From the NCBI RefSeq assembly GCF_900078385.1, contig NZ_FLQR01000009.1:161320-225319 (forward strand): a DNA stretch of 64,000 nt, read 5' to 3'. Source of the stretch: an uncultured Microbacterium sp. (GTDB lineage Bacteria; Actinomycetota; Actinomycetes; Actinomycetales; Microbacteriaceae). Positions 37,814 to 46,356 of this stretch are shown one piece after another; positions within the stretch are counted from its first letter, which is position 1; the number at the start of each line of letters is the position of its first letter. The position numbers and the translations under genes were made by a program. Below the pieces are notes generated by a model, which saw only the letters and a program-made list of their open reading frames with translations, searched no databases and was not told the DNA's origin.

Positions 37814-37843
37814 ATCATGAGAGTTCTCTCATCTTGTTGTCAA
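37814..37843 (-). promoter_or_regulatory. sigma70-type promoter for pilA
   Basis: On the minus strand: TTGACA (37843-37838), 18-bp spacer, CATGAT (37819-37814). The -35 box is a perfect consensus match, rare in this GC-rich window, and the surrounding 60 bp are distinctly AT-richer than their neighbours. This fits strong expression of the major pilin. Confidence 0.65.
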
Positions 37844-37923
37844 TGGGGAGTTTGGGAAAATTGTTACTTCTGTGTTTCGCAACGCTGAATGAGCGGCGAT
37901 GCGCGGTATATCGAGAGCCGCTC

Positions 37924-38220
37924 CTACGCGTCCAGCACCTCGATCCGCACGCGCACCACATCGCCGTCGCCGATCCCCTCGGCATCACGCACCGCGCGCT
38001 TCAGCGGCAGCACGTACGCGCCGCGTCCCCCATCCGGGAAGATCGACGTCCGCCACGACGATCCGCCGATCGTCACGGCGACCCGGACCGATCCGAAACC
38101 GCGCGCCGGCCGCGGGATCTCGCGGATCTCGGCGCTCAGGTCCTCGGGCAGCGCCGCGAAGAACCACGTCTCGGTCCGCGCCTCCCACCGGAAGACCTCG
38201 CCGTCGAACTCGAGGATCAT
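37924..38220 (-). CDS. DUF1905 family protein
   Basis: 98-residue single-domain protein, beta-rich (MILEFDGEVFRWE... FFAALPEDLS). It ends with the family block TIGGSSWRTSIFPDGGRGAYVLPLKRAVRDAEGIGDGDVV. DUF1905 proteins form small barrels of unknown role. A second member lies at 60329-60598. Upstream of pilA on the same strand but separated by the pilA promoter. Confidence 0.88.
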   Translation of the reverse strand: MILEFDGEVFRWEARTETWFFAALPEDLSAEIREIPRPARGFGSVRVAVTIGGSSWRTSIFPDGGRGAYVLPLKRAVRDAEGIGDGDVVRVRIEVLDA

Positions 38221-38245
38221 GCCGCCAGGCTATCCGCGCCACCGA

Positions 38246-38269
38246 CACGGCCTACCGGCACGGCCTACC
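38246..38269. repeat. 13-bp tandem duplication upstream of serine hydrolase
   Basis: CACGGCCTACC occurs at 38246-38256 and again at 38259-38269 in the 79-bp divergent gap between DUF1905 and the serine hydrolase. It may be a slippage duplication in a promoter or a double binding site. Confidence 0.45.
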
Positions 38270-38299
38270 CTCGGATCAGGCGTGAGGCGAAGGAGCACC

Positions 38300-39463
38300 A
38301 TGGCGGATCCCCGCGACGAGTCCCTCGACGCCGCGCTCCGCGCCGGCATCCCGTTCGTCGTCGCCGGGACCACCTCCCTCGCGGAGACCACGTACCTGCG
38401 CGCTGCGGGCTTCCGCTCCCCCGCGACGTCCGCGCCGGCGACGGACGACACGGTGTTCGCGCTCTACTCGGTGACCAAGCTGTTCACCGCGACGGCGGCC
38501 CTGCAGTGCGTCGAGGACGGACTCATCGACCTCGATGTCCCCGCACGCACGTATCTGCCGGCGATCGGCGACCTCGAGGTCCTCCTCTCGATCGAGGAGG
38601 ACGGCACGACGGTCACACGTCCGCCGACGCGCGACATCACCCCGCGGATGCTGCTTCTCCATACGGCCGGCATCGGGTACGACATGTTCGACGCACGCTG
38701 CGCGCGGATCGCCCGCGCCCGCGCCGTCCGACCTTCGACGACACCGCTCCGCGACAGCCTGTCGACACCGCTCCTGCATGACCCGGGTGACCGCTGGACG
38801 TACGGGATGTCGATCGACTGGCTGGGTCTGATCGTCGCCGCGGTCCGCGGTCGGCGCCTCGAGGACGTCTTCCGCGAACGGATCTATGCGCCGTGCGGTA
38901 TCAGTTCGACCTCCTTCGATGTGCCGGAGGGCATGCGATCGCGTCTGGCAACTCCGCATCGCCGCGGACGGGACGGCACCATCGCTCCGATGGCCACGAA
39001 TCCCCCCGGCACCGCCGAGCTCGACATGGGCGGCCAGGGCCTCTTCTCCACCGTCCCCGACCTCCTCGCGCTCCTCCGCGTCTGGCTCGGCGACGGGTCG
39101 GCACCCGGTGGCCGGGTGCTCCGGCCCGAGACGATCGCCTGGGCGACGCGCGGCGAGCGGGGCGTCACCGTCACTCCCCTGCAGGCCGCGATCCCGGCGC
39201 TCACCCGCGAGGTCGAGTTCCTGCCCGGCATCCCGACATCATGGGGGTACTCATTCCTCGTCAACGAGGCGGACGTGCCGGGACGCCGTCGCGCCGGCTC
39301 CGTGTCGTGGGTCGGACTCGGCAACGTCCACTACTGGATCGACCGACGTTCCGGCATTGCCGGGGCCTGGGCGACGCAACTGCTGCCGTTCTACGACCCG
39401 GCCGCCGCCGAGGGTGCGGCCGCGTTCGAGCGCGCGGTCTATCGGGAGGCTGTCGAGGTCTAG
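38300..39463 (+). CDS. serine hydrolase, beta-lactamase/EstB-like family
   Basis: 387 residues of the class C beta-lactamase-like fold. The nucleophile motif SVTK (SxxK, near residues 56-59) and the catalytic Tyr in TYGMSIDWLG (near 170) fit esterase/transesterase members (EstB, LovD) rather than true beta-lactamases, which have YxN. There is no signal peptide, so it is probably cytosolic. ATG 38300 follows AAGGAG. The substrate is unknown. Confidence 0.88.
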   Translation: MADPRDESLDAALRAGIPFVVAGTTSLAETTYLRAAGFRSPATSAPATDDTVFALYSVTKLFTATAALQCVEDGLIDLDVPARTYLPAIGDLEVLLSIEEDGTTVTRPPTRDITPRMLLLHTAGIGYDMFDARCARIARARAVRPSTTPLRDSLSTPLLHDPGDRWTYGMSIDWLGLIVAAVRGRRLEDVFRERIYAPCGISSTSFDVPEGMRSRLATPHRRGRDGTIAPMATNPPGTAELDMGGQGLFSTVPDLLALLRVWLGDGSAPGGRVLRPETIAWATRGERGVTVTPLQAAIPALTREVEFLPGIPTSWGYSFLVNEADVPGRRRAGSVSWVGLGNVHYWIDRRSGIAGAWATQLLPFYDPAAAEGAAAFERAVYREAVEV

Positions 39464-39470
39464 GCCCCCG

Positions 39471-40460
39471 TCACCACTGCGGGTGGATGTCCGCCCGCAG
39501 CAGCCGGTCGTACACGTCGGCGACGACATCCTCGAACACCGTCAGGTCGGTTTCGCCGACGAGCTCGCCGGCGACCGCGTTGCCCTGCGCCTGCGTGACA
39601 CTGCGCGCCCCGGGGATGACGCTCGTGACGCCGGGTCGCGACGCGACCCAGGCGAGCGCGGCAGCCGGCAGCGTGAGTCCCATCGGCACGGCGGCCGCGA
39701 GCTCGGCTGCGGCCCGCAGGCCGACCTCGTAATCGACGCCGGAGAAGGTCTCGCCCTTGTCGAACGCCTCGCCGTGCCGGTTGTAGGAGCGGTGGTCGTC
39801 GGCCGCGAAGGTCGTCGCGGCGGAGTACCTGCCCGACAGGAGCCCGGATGCCAGCGGCACGCGCGCGAACACCGCGACCCCGGCGCGCTCGGCGGCGGGC
39901 AGCACCTGGTCGAGGGGCTTCAGCCGGAACGGATTCAGGATGATCTGGACGTTGGTGACATTCGGCCGCGCGATGGCGGCGAGCGCCTGTGCGCAGGTCT
40001 CGACGGAGACGCCGTACGCGGCGATGGTCCCGTCGGCGACGAGCGCGTCGAGGGCGTCGTAGGTGGCATCCGACTCGATGACCGCGGTCGGCGGGCAGTG
40101 CAGCTGGACGAGGTCGAGGGTGTCCGTGCGCAGGCTGCGACGCGAGCGGTCGGTCCACGCGCGGAAGTTCGCGGGCGTGTAGTTCCCCGGCTCCTGCGCC
40201 ATGCGGCGGCCCATCTTCGTCGCGACGGTGACACCGTGGTCCGGGCGCTCGGCGAGCACCGCGCCGATGACTGCCTCGCTGCGGCCGTCGCCGTAGACGT
40301 CGGCGGTGTCGATGAGGGTGACCCCGGCGTCGAGCGACGTGCGGAGCACCGCGCGGGCGTCGTCCTCGGAGACGCTCCCCCAGTCGGCACCGAGCTGCCA
40401 GGTGCCGAGGCCGACGACGGAGACGGAGCGACCGGTACGGCCGAGGCTGCGCTGCTGCAT
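39471..40460 (-). CDS. aldo/keto reductase
   Basis: 329-residue NADPH-dependent TIM-barrel oxidoreductase. The catalytic tetrad is visible: Asp51 and Tyr56 (DTADVYG), Lys82 (ATKMG) and His121 (QLHCP). The C-terminal cofactor-binding block is TSVIPGARSVTQAQGN. Similar to the general-stress YhdN/Tas-like subgroup. Convergent with the serine hydrolase, 7 bp apart, and downstream of adhE, from which a hairpin separates it. Confidence 0.93.
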   Translation of the reverse strand: MQQRSLGRTGRSVSVVGLGTWQLGADWGSVSEDDARAVLRTSLDAGVTLIDTADVYGDGRSEAVIGAVLAERPDHGVTVATKMGRRMAQEPGNYTPANFRAWTDRSRRSLRTDTLDLVQLHCPPTAVIESDATYDALDALVADGTIAAYGVSVETCAQALAAIARPNVTNVQIILNPFRLKPLDQVLPAAERAGVAVFARVPLASGLLSGRYSAATTFAADDHRSYNRHGEAFDKGETFSGVDYEVGLRAAAELAAAVPMGLTLPAAALAWVASRPGVTSVIPGARSVTQAQGNAVAGELVGETDLTVFEDVVADVYDRLLRADIHPQW

Positions 40461-40510
40461 GCCCTCAGCCTACGGTCGCGCCGCGACCCGCACGCCCCTC
40501 GCACGCAGAA

Positions 40511-40534
40511 GGGCCGGGGATGCTCCCCCGGCCC
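40511..40534 (-). terminator. terminator after adhE
   Basis: Arms 40511-40519 (GGGCCGGGG) and 40526-40534 (complement) with a 6-base loop, 15 bp beyond the adhE stop. A compact GC-rich hairpin that should end the adhE transcript before the aldo/keto reductase gene. Confidence 0.75.
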
Positions 40535-40549
40535 TCCTGGCGCACTGGA

Positions 40550-43261
40550 CTACGCGCGCTGCTTGTCCCGCTTGGCGGGCTTCACCACCGCGATCGTGCC
40601 GGTGGCGGCAGCGGCCTCGGTGTGTGTGGTCGCGCGCTGGGCGCGGACCTCGTCGAACGAGGTGCCGTAGTACGCGGCCTCCATGAGGGTGCGCATGTCG
40701 GCGAGCATCGGCATCCGCGGGTTGGCGGGTGCGCACTGGTCCTCGTAGGCGGCCATGGCGACCTCATCCAGGCGACCGATGAAGTTCGCCTCGTCGACGC
40801 CCTGCTGCTGGAACGAGCGCTCGATGCCGACCTTGTCGCGCAGCTCCTCCACGGCGCGGGCGTAGCTCTCGACGCCCTCCTCCGGGGTGGATGCCGGCAG
40901 GCCCAGGTGCGCGGCGATCTCCTGGAAGCGCTCCGGCGCGATGTAGCGCTCGTACTTCGGCCAGCTGGTGAGCTTCGTGGGGATGCGGCCGTTGTACCGG
41001 ATCACGTGCGGCAGGTAGATCGCGTTGGTCCGGCCGTGCACCAGCTTGAACTTCGAGCCGGTGACGTGGGCCATGGCGTGCACGATCCCGAGGAACGCGT
41101 TGCCGAAGGCCATGCCCGAGATCGACGCCGCATTGTGCATCTTCTCGCGGGCCCGGATGTCGGCGGCGTCCGTGCTGTTCGGCTTCGCCTGCGCGCTGCG
41201 CTCGATGTTCTCGAAGATCAGCTTGATGGCGTGCAGGCACAGGCCGTCGGTGTAGTCGTTCGCGTAGACCGACACGTACGCCTCGGTGGCGTGCGTGAGG
41301 GCGTCGAAGCCGGCATCGGCGACCAGGAACCCGGGCAGCGCCGAGGTGAGCATCGGGTCGATGATCGCGACGGACGGGGTCAGCGCGTAGTCGGCGAGCG
41401 GGTACTTCATACCCGTCTTGTCGTCGGTGATCACCGCGAACGGCGTCATCTCGGAACCGGTGCCCGACGTGGTCGGGATGCAGACGAGCTTGGCGAGCTT
41501 GCCGAGCTCGGGGAACTTGAACGCGCGCTTGCGCACGTCGAAGAACTTCTCCCGCATGTCGGAGAACTGCGTCTCCGGGTTCTCGTAGAGGAGCCACATG
41601 ACCTTCGCGGCATCCATCGGCGACCCACCGCCGAGGGCGATGATCGTGTCGGGCTGGAAGGCGCGCATCTCGGCGGCGCCGGCCTGCACACTCGAGACCG
41701 TCGGCTCGGGCAGCACCCGGTCGATGATCTGCAGGTGCACGCGACCCGGGCGGCGGTTGAGGACGTCGATGATCTTGTCGACGTAGCCGAGGTTGGTCAT
41801 CGTGCCGTCGGTGACGATCGTGACGCGCTCGACGCCCTTCATGTCGATCAGGTAGCGGATCGCGTTCGGCTCGAAGTAGGTCTTCGCCGGCACCTTGAAC
41901 CACTGCAGGTTGTTGTTGCGTCGTCCGACGCGCTTGACGTTCAAGAGGTTCACCGCCGAGACGTTGTTGGAGACCGAGTTGTGACCGTAGGAGCCGCAGC
42001 CGAGCGTGAGCGACGGCATGAAGGCGTTGTAGATGTCGCCGATGCCGCCGAGCGCCGAGGGGCTGTTCTCGATGATGCGGACGGCCTTGACGACGGCCGC
42101 GAACTTCGCGATGACGGCCTGGTCGTTGGAGTGGATGGCGCCGGAGTGCCCGAGACCGTCGAAGTCGACCATCTGCTTGGACAGCTCGATGCCCTCATCG
42201 GGCGTTGCGGCGCGGAGCACGGCGAGGACCGGGGCGAGCTTCTCGCGCGTCAGCGGCTCGTGCGGGCCGACACCGGAGACGTCGGCGAGGAGGATCGAGG
42301 TGTCCTCGGGAACCGTGAAGCCGGCCTGCTCGGCGATCCACACCGGGGACTGCCCGACGACCTTCGCGTTGAGCTTGGCCTCGGCGCAGTTCGCGCTCTC
42401 GGCGCTGACACCGAAGATGAACTCCTCCAGCATCCGCTTCTCGTCGGCGGTCACGCGGTAGGCGTGCAGCCGGGCGAACTCGGCGAGGGCCTCCTCCGCG
42501 ATCGGCTCGTCGAGGATGACGGCCTGCTCCGACGCGCACACCATGCCCATGTCGAAGGACTTCGACAGCACGATGTCGTTGACGGCGCGACCGACCTTCG
42601 CGGTGCGCTCGATGAAGGCGGGGACGTTGCCCGCGCCGACGCCGAGGGCCGGCTTGCCGCAGGAGTACGCGGCGCGGACCATGGCGTTGCCGCCGGTGGC
42701 GAGGATGAGGGCCACATCGGGGTGGTTCATGAGCTCGCCGGAGGCCTCCATGGAGGGCTCTTCGATCCACTGCACGCAGTTCTCCGGGGCGCCGGCGGCG
42801 ACCGCCGCGTCACGCACGATGCGCGCGGCCTCGGCCGAGCACTTCTGCGCGGACGGGTGGAAGCCGAAGATGATCGGGTTGCGGGTCTTCAGCGCGATGA
42901 GCGACTTGAAGATCGCGGTCGAGGTCGGGTTGGTGACCGGCGTGAGCGCGCAGATGACGCCGACCGGGTCGGCGATCTCGGTGATGCCGGTGATCTCGTC
43001 GTGCGAGATGACGCCGACCGTGCGCTGCTTGATGATCGAGTGCGTGACGTGCTCGCACGCGAACATGTTCTTCACGGCCTTGTCCTCGAACAGGCCACGA
43101 CCGGTCTCTTCGACGGCCATGACGGCGAGGTCGCCGTGGTGGTGGAGCGCGGCGACGGACGCCTTGCGGACGATGTGATCGACCTGCTCCTGGGTGAACG
43201 ACGCGTACTCGGCGAGGGCCTGCTGGGCCTTGTCGACCAGAGCATTGATCGAGGTGGACAT
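40550..43261 (-). CDS. adhE: bifunctional acetaldehyde-CoA/alcohol dehydrogenase
   Basis: Reduces acetyl-CoA to acetaldehyde and then ethanol with two NADH. 903 residues. The N-terminal CoA-dependent aldehyde dehydrogenase half has TPVTNPTST, ATGGNAMVRAAYS and the nucleophile Cys in MVCASEQAV. The C-terminal iron-dependent alcohol dehydrogenase half has GGGSPMDAAK, PTTSGTGSE, and the metal His residues in GFDALTHATEAY, GIVHAMAH and LVHGRTNA. Both active sites look complete. ATG 43261 follows GGGAGGAG. A GntR-type operator covers its promoter, so expression is probably induced by redox state or an organic acid. Confidence 0.97.
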   Translation of the reverse strand: MSTSINALVDKAQQALAEYASFTQEQVDHIVRKASVAALHHHGDLAVMAVEETGRGLFEDKAVKNMFACEHVTHSIIKQRTVGVISHDEITGITEIADPVGVICALTPVTNPTSTAIFKSLIALKTRNPIIFGFHPSAQKCSAEAARIVRDAAVAAGAPENCVQWIEEPSMEASGELMNHPDVALILATGGNAMVRAAYSCGKPALGVGAGNVPAFIERTAKVGRAVNDIVLSKSFDMGMVCASEQAVILDEPIAEEALAEFARLHAYRVTADEKRMLEEFIFGVSAESANCAEAKLNAKVVGQSPVWIAEQAGFTVPEDTSILLADVSGVGPHEPLTREKLAPVLAVLRAATPDEGIELSKQMVDFDGLGHSGAIHSNDQAVIAKFAAVVKAVRIIENSPSALGGIGDIYNAFMPSLTLGCGSYGHNSVSNNVSAVNLLNVKRVGRRNNNLQWFKVPAKTYFEPNAIRYLIDMKGVERVTIVTDGTMTNLGYVDKIIDVLNRRPGRVHLQIIDRVLPEPTVSSVQAGAAEMRAFQPDTIIALGGGSPMDAAKVMWLLYENPETQFSDMREKFFDVRKRAFKFPELGKLAKLVCIPTTSGTGSEMTPFAVITDDKTGMKYPLADYALTPSVAIIDPMLTSALPGFLVADAGFDALTHATEAYVSVYANDYTDGLCLHAIKLIFENIERSAQAKPNSTDAADIRAREKMHNAASISGMAFGNAFLGIVHAMAHVTGSKFKLVHGRTNAIYLPHVIRYNGRIPTKLTSWPKYERYIAPERFQEIAAHLGLPASTPEEGVESYARAVEELRDKVGIERSFQQQGVDEANFIGRLDEVAMAAYEDQCAPANPRMPMLADMRTLMEAAYYGTSFDEVRAQRATTHTEAAAATGTIAVVKPAKRDKQRA

Positions 43262-43352
43262 GATTTCTCTTCTCCTCCCGGCGCGGGCGTATTGTCCCGC
43301 ACCGTTGCTTGCCGGGGGTTCGAGATCCAGCCTCAGACCCTCTCGTGCCTCC

Positions 43353-43381
43353 AGTATGCACCTTGTGGTCTGACCACACAA
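43353..43381 (-). promoter_or_regulatory. adhE promoter with overlapping GntR-type operator
   Basis: On the minus strand: -35 TTGTGT (43381-43376), 17-bp spacer, -10 CATACT (43358-43353) preceded by TG. The perfect palindrome TGTGGT-CTG-ACCACA (43364-43378) overlaps the -35 box and spacer. Its core TGGTCTGACCA matches the FadR-subfamily GntR consensus TNGTNNNACNA, as used by LldR and PdhR. A protein bound here should block RNA polymerase. No GntR gene is in the window. Confidence 0.7.
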
Positions 43382-43439
43382 GTGGGTGCGCGAGATCGGC
43401 GTGTCGGGGGGCGAATGCCCGGGCCCCGCACCGCCCGCG

Positions 43440-44222
43440 TCAGCTGCTGCGACGCATCGAGCGGATGCCGACGGTCAGGCCCACGGCGGCGAGCGCGAGC
43501 GCGGCCACCCACCCCCACAGCACGACGGAGTCGCCGAGGTCGCCGGCGAACAGCGCGCGCTCGGCCTGCACGACCCAGTTGATGGGATTGACGGTGGCGA
43601 CCACCCGCATCCACGCCGGGCCCTCGTCGAGCGGCAGCAGCATCCCGGAGAGGATCAGCAGAGGGAAGATCAGTGTCTGCTGCACGCCCCAGAAGAGCCA
43701 CTCGCGGTCCTTCGTGGCGAGCGCGAGCGAGTACGAGAGCGAGCCGAGCCCCACGCCGAACACGGCGAGGAGCAGGAGGCCGATCCCGAGCCCACCGACG
43801 TGCACCGTGAACCCGAACGGCCACGCGATGAGCACGATGATGAGTCCCTGCACCATGATCGGGGCGACCTCCTTGAGCGCGCGCCCGACGAGCAGCGACG
43901 AGCGCGCCAGCGGGGCGACGAGGGTCCGCTCGTGCGAGCCAGTCATCATCTCGTACTGCAGATTCGACCCCACGGCTCCCGTGCCGAACAGCACGATCAT
44001 GACGAGGACGCCGGGGACGAACCACTGCAGCGTCTCCCCCGCCGGCGCACCGGACTGGCCGATCAGCAGGGGCGCGAACAGCCCGAGGAAGACGAGCGGC
44101 TGCAGCAGGCTGAAGATCAGCGTGAAGGGGTCGCGGACGACGGGCTTGAGCTCGCGCGTCAGCACGTGCCAGGTGTCTCGGGCGGCGTTCTCCCGCACCG
44201 GGGTCGAGGTGGTCGTGGTCAT
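43440..44222 (-). CDS. ABC-2 type transporter permease
   Basis: 260 residues with six membrane helices of the DrrB/ABC-2 family. An amphipathic N-terminus (RELKPVVRDPFTLIFSLLQPLVFL) leads into the first helix, and the family ends with a NPINWVVQAERALF motif. It forms the membrane part of an exporter with the ATPase encoded upstream; start and stop overlap by four bases (ATGA). The substrate (drug or lipid) cannot be told. Confidence 0.92.
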   Translation of the reverse strand: MTTTTSTPVRENAARDTWHVLTRELKPVVRDPFTLIFSLLQPLVFLGLFAPLLIGQSGAPAGETLQWFVPGVLVMIVLFGTGAVGSNLQYEMMTGSHERTLVAPLARSSLLVGRALKEVAPIMVQGLIIVLIAWPFGFTVHVGGLGIGLLLLAVFGVGLGSLSYSLALATKDREWLFWGVQQTLIFPLLILSGMLLPLDEGPAWMRVVATVNPINWVVQAERALFAGDLGDSVVLWGWVAALALAAVGLTVGIRSMRRSS

Positions 44223-45268
44223 CGGACTGCTCCCGTCTTCTGCGCCGGCGATGCCGGCTCCTCGGATGCCGCGGCATCCGTCTCCGCCTCGATCGGCTCG
44301 CCCTCGCCGGCCTCGCGCAGCGTGCGCCCCGTGAGCGCGAGGAAGACGTCGTCCAGGGTCGGCGGCACGCCGGTGGCGCGCTCGACGCGGAGGCCTTCGG
44401 CATCCAGGGCGCGCACGGCGGCCGGCAGGAGCCGGTCGCCGTCCGGCGCCGTCAACGTGACCGACGCACCCTCGCGGACGACCTCGCGCTCCGCCAGTCG
44501 CCGCACGATGTCGATCGCCCGGTCGGCGTCGTCCTCCGATCCGAATCCGAGGGTGACGACGTCGCCCGCGAGTTCCGCCTTCAGCCGCGTCGCCGTGTCG
44601 TCGGCGATGACCCGGCCCCGGTCCATCACCATGACGCGCTCGGCGTAGCGATCGGCTTCCTCGAGGTAGTGCGTCGTGAGGAACACCGTCGTGCCGTGCT
44701 CGGCGCGCAGTCGCAGGATGTGCTCCCACAGGTTCGCGCGGCTCTGCGGGTCGAGACCCGTCGACGGCTCGTCGAGGAAGAGCAGCGGCGGCGCGTGCAT
44801 GAGCCCGAGGGCGATGTCGAGGCGCCGTTTCTGCCCGCCGGAGAGCTGCTGCACCGAGCGGGTCGCGAACGAGGCGAGGTCGAGCGACTCGATGAGCTCG
44901 CCCGCGCGTTTCCGCGCGGCGGCTGCCGGCATCCCGTAGAACGCGCCCTGGCTGAGGAGCTCGTCGCGGACGCGCTGCGCGAAGCTTCCGCTCGTGAGCT
45001 GCCCGACATAGCCGATGCGCGCCCGCACGGCGGCTGGGCTGCGGAGGATGTCGTGACCCACCACGCGCGCCGTGCCGGCGGTCGGCGGGAGGAGGGTCGT
45101 GAGCATCCGGAGGCTCGTCGACTTCCCGGCGCCGTTCGGCCCCAGGAACGCGACGAGTTCACCGCGCGCGACGGTGAACGTGAGGTCGGTGACGGCCTCG
45201 ACAGGCTTCTTCTTGACGGTGAAGCGCTTGGTGAGACCCTGCGCCTCGATGATCGGTTCGTTCGTCAT
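44219..45268 (-). CDS. ABC transporter ATP-binding protein (DrrA-like)
   Basis: 349 residues: Walker A GPNGAGKST (43-51), Q-loop Gln90, signature QLSGGQKRR (near 138-146), Walker B LLFLDEPSTGLDP (near 158-170), switch His in TTHYLEEADR. The C-terminal 100 residues match the daunorubicin-resistance DrrA extension (DDVFLALTGRTLRE) followed by an acidic Ala/Glu tail. Pairs with the permease downstream. Divergent from a WYL-domain regulator, 53 bp away, over a shared palindrome. Confidence 0.94.
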   Translation of the reverse strand: MTNEPIIEAQGLTKRFTVKKKPVEAVTDLTFTVARGELVAFLGPNGAGKSTSLRMLTTLLPPTAGTARVVGHDILRSPAAVRARIGYVGQLTSGSFAQRVRDELLSQGAFYGMPAAAARKRAGELIESLDLASFATRSVQQLSGGQKRRLDIALGLMHAPPLLFLDEPSTGLDPQSRANLWEHILRLRAEHGTTVFLTTHYLEEADRYAERVMVMDRGRVIADDTATRLKAELAGDVVTLGFGSEDDADRAIDIVRRLAEREVVREGASVTLTAPDGDRLLPAAVRALDAEGLRVERATGVPPTLDDVFLALTGRTLREAGEGEPIEAETDAAASEEPASPAQKTGAVR

Positions 45269-45291
45269 GCCGCGAGCGTAGGATCCGATGC

Positions 45292-45306
45292 GGACAGATA
45301 CTGTCC
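45292..45306. promoter_or_regulatory. operator palindrome between ABC exporter and WYL regulator
   Basis: GGACAG-ATA-CTGTCC, perfect 6-bp arms with a 3-bp spacer, centred in the 53-bp divergent gap: 24 bp from the ATPase start and 16 bp from the regulator start. Position and symmetry make it the best candidate binding site of the WYL regulator, controlling both directions. Confidence 0.7.
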
Positions 45307-45321
45307 TGAACGTCGAGGAAG

Positions 45322-46320
45322 ATGGATGCCATGTCCGACACGACCTCGCGCGCTCTCTCGCTGCTGAACCTGCTGCAAACGCACCGCCACTGGCCCGGCT
45401 CCGAGCTCGCCGACCGGCTGGGCGTCACCGAGCGGACGGTGCGGCGCGACGTCGAGCGGCTGCGGGAGCTGGGGTATCGCATCGAGTCCTCCCCCGGTGC
45501 CGCGGGCGGGTACCGGCTCGAGGCCGGCAGTGCGCTCCCGCCGCTTCTCCTCACCGACGACGAGGCCGTCGCGATGGCGATCGGGCTGCGGGTTGCGGCA
45601 TCCCAACGGCTCGTCTCGGGACCGGAGACGACGCTCACCGCCCTCGCGAAGCTCGAGCAGGTGCTCCCCATGCCGCTGCGTCGCCGCGTCACGGCGCTGG
45701 CGGAAGCAGTGCAGCCGGCGGGGCTCAACGCGGGGGCCGCCGTCTCGGGCGAGGTGCTCGGCGAGCTCGCCCTCGCCTGCCGCGATCACGAGCGGGTGCG
45801 CTTCACCTACACGTCGGCCACCGGGGAGGTCACCCGCCGTCGCGTCGAGCCGCACGCCCTCGCGCCCGCCGACCGGCACTGGTACCTCCTGTGCTGGGAT
45901 CTCGAGAAGGCCGACTGGCGCACCTTCCGCGTCGACCGGCTCGCCGACGTCGACCACACGCGCGTGCTCTTCACGCCCAAGCCGCTGACTTCCGAGGAGA
46001 TCGAGGAGTTCGTGCTCGTCGCGCGCAGCTGGGTGCGGCAGGCCGTCGAGGCGGATGCGGTCATGGAGCTGCCGATCGAGGAGATGCGGGCGTACTTCGG
46101 GCAGTGGGGGCAGGGGGCCGAGCCGGAGGACGCGACGCACACGCGCTGGCCCGTCGGCGGCTCGGACTTCCGCGAGACGGCGTACGGCCTCTCGTGGATC
46201 CCCGCCGGTGTCGAGTACACGCTCGACCTCGCCGAGCCGGCACGGGGCGAGCTGCGCGAGTCGCTCGAGCGGATGCTGCGCGCCATCGACGCGCCGCCTG
46301 CGGTGCCGCGGGAGCGGTGA
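45322..46320 (+). CDS. WYL-domain HTH transcriptional regulator (YafY-like)
   Basis: 332 residues. N-terminal DeoR-type winged HTH: LLNLLQTHRHWPGSELADRLGVTERTVRRDVERL (residues about 14-50), then the wing GYRIESSPGAAGGYRLE. The middle WYL ligand-sensing domain contains ADRHWYLLCWDLEKADWRTFRVDRL (Trp-Tyr-Leu near 193). A WCX dimer domain follows to the end. ATG 45322 or 45331; GAGGA upstream favours either. Likely represses or activates the divergent ABC exporter through the palindrome in between. Confidence 0.92.
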   Translation: MDAMSDTTSRALSLLNLLQTHRHWPGSELADRLGVTERTVRRDVERLRELGYRIESSPGAAGGYRLEAGSALPPLLLTDDEAVAMAIGLRVAASQRLVSGPETTLTALAKLEQVLPMPLRRRVTALAEAVQPAGLNAGAAVSGEVLGELALACRDHERVRFTYTSATGEVTRRRVEPHALAPADRHWYLLCWDLEKADWRTFRVDRLADVDHTRVLFTPKPLTSEEIEEFVLVARSWVRQAVEADAVMELPIEEMRAYFGQWGQGAEPEDATHTRWPVGGSDFRETAYGLSWIPAGVEYTLDLAEPARGELRESLERMLRAIDAPPAVPRER

Positions 46321-46356
46321 CCCGCTTACCCTGGGTCGAGCAGACGAGGAGGACCC

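Noticed and set aside
37618..37818. 66-codon frame inside the pilA leader, considered as a leader peptide
   Set aside because: It starts within the -10 box, so most of its start would not be transcribed, has no ribosome site, and runs out of frame into pilA.
40520..43582. 1020-codon plus-strand frame opposite adhE
   Set aside because: Antisense shadow of a full-length AdhE with both active sites present; translation lacks any motif.
44262..44279. 18-bp palindrome made of GGATGCC and its complement inside the ABC ATPase gene
   Set aside because: It lies within coding sequence for an Ala-rich tail and is explained by two chance-adjacent copies of the common heptamer.
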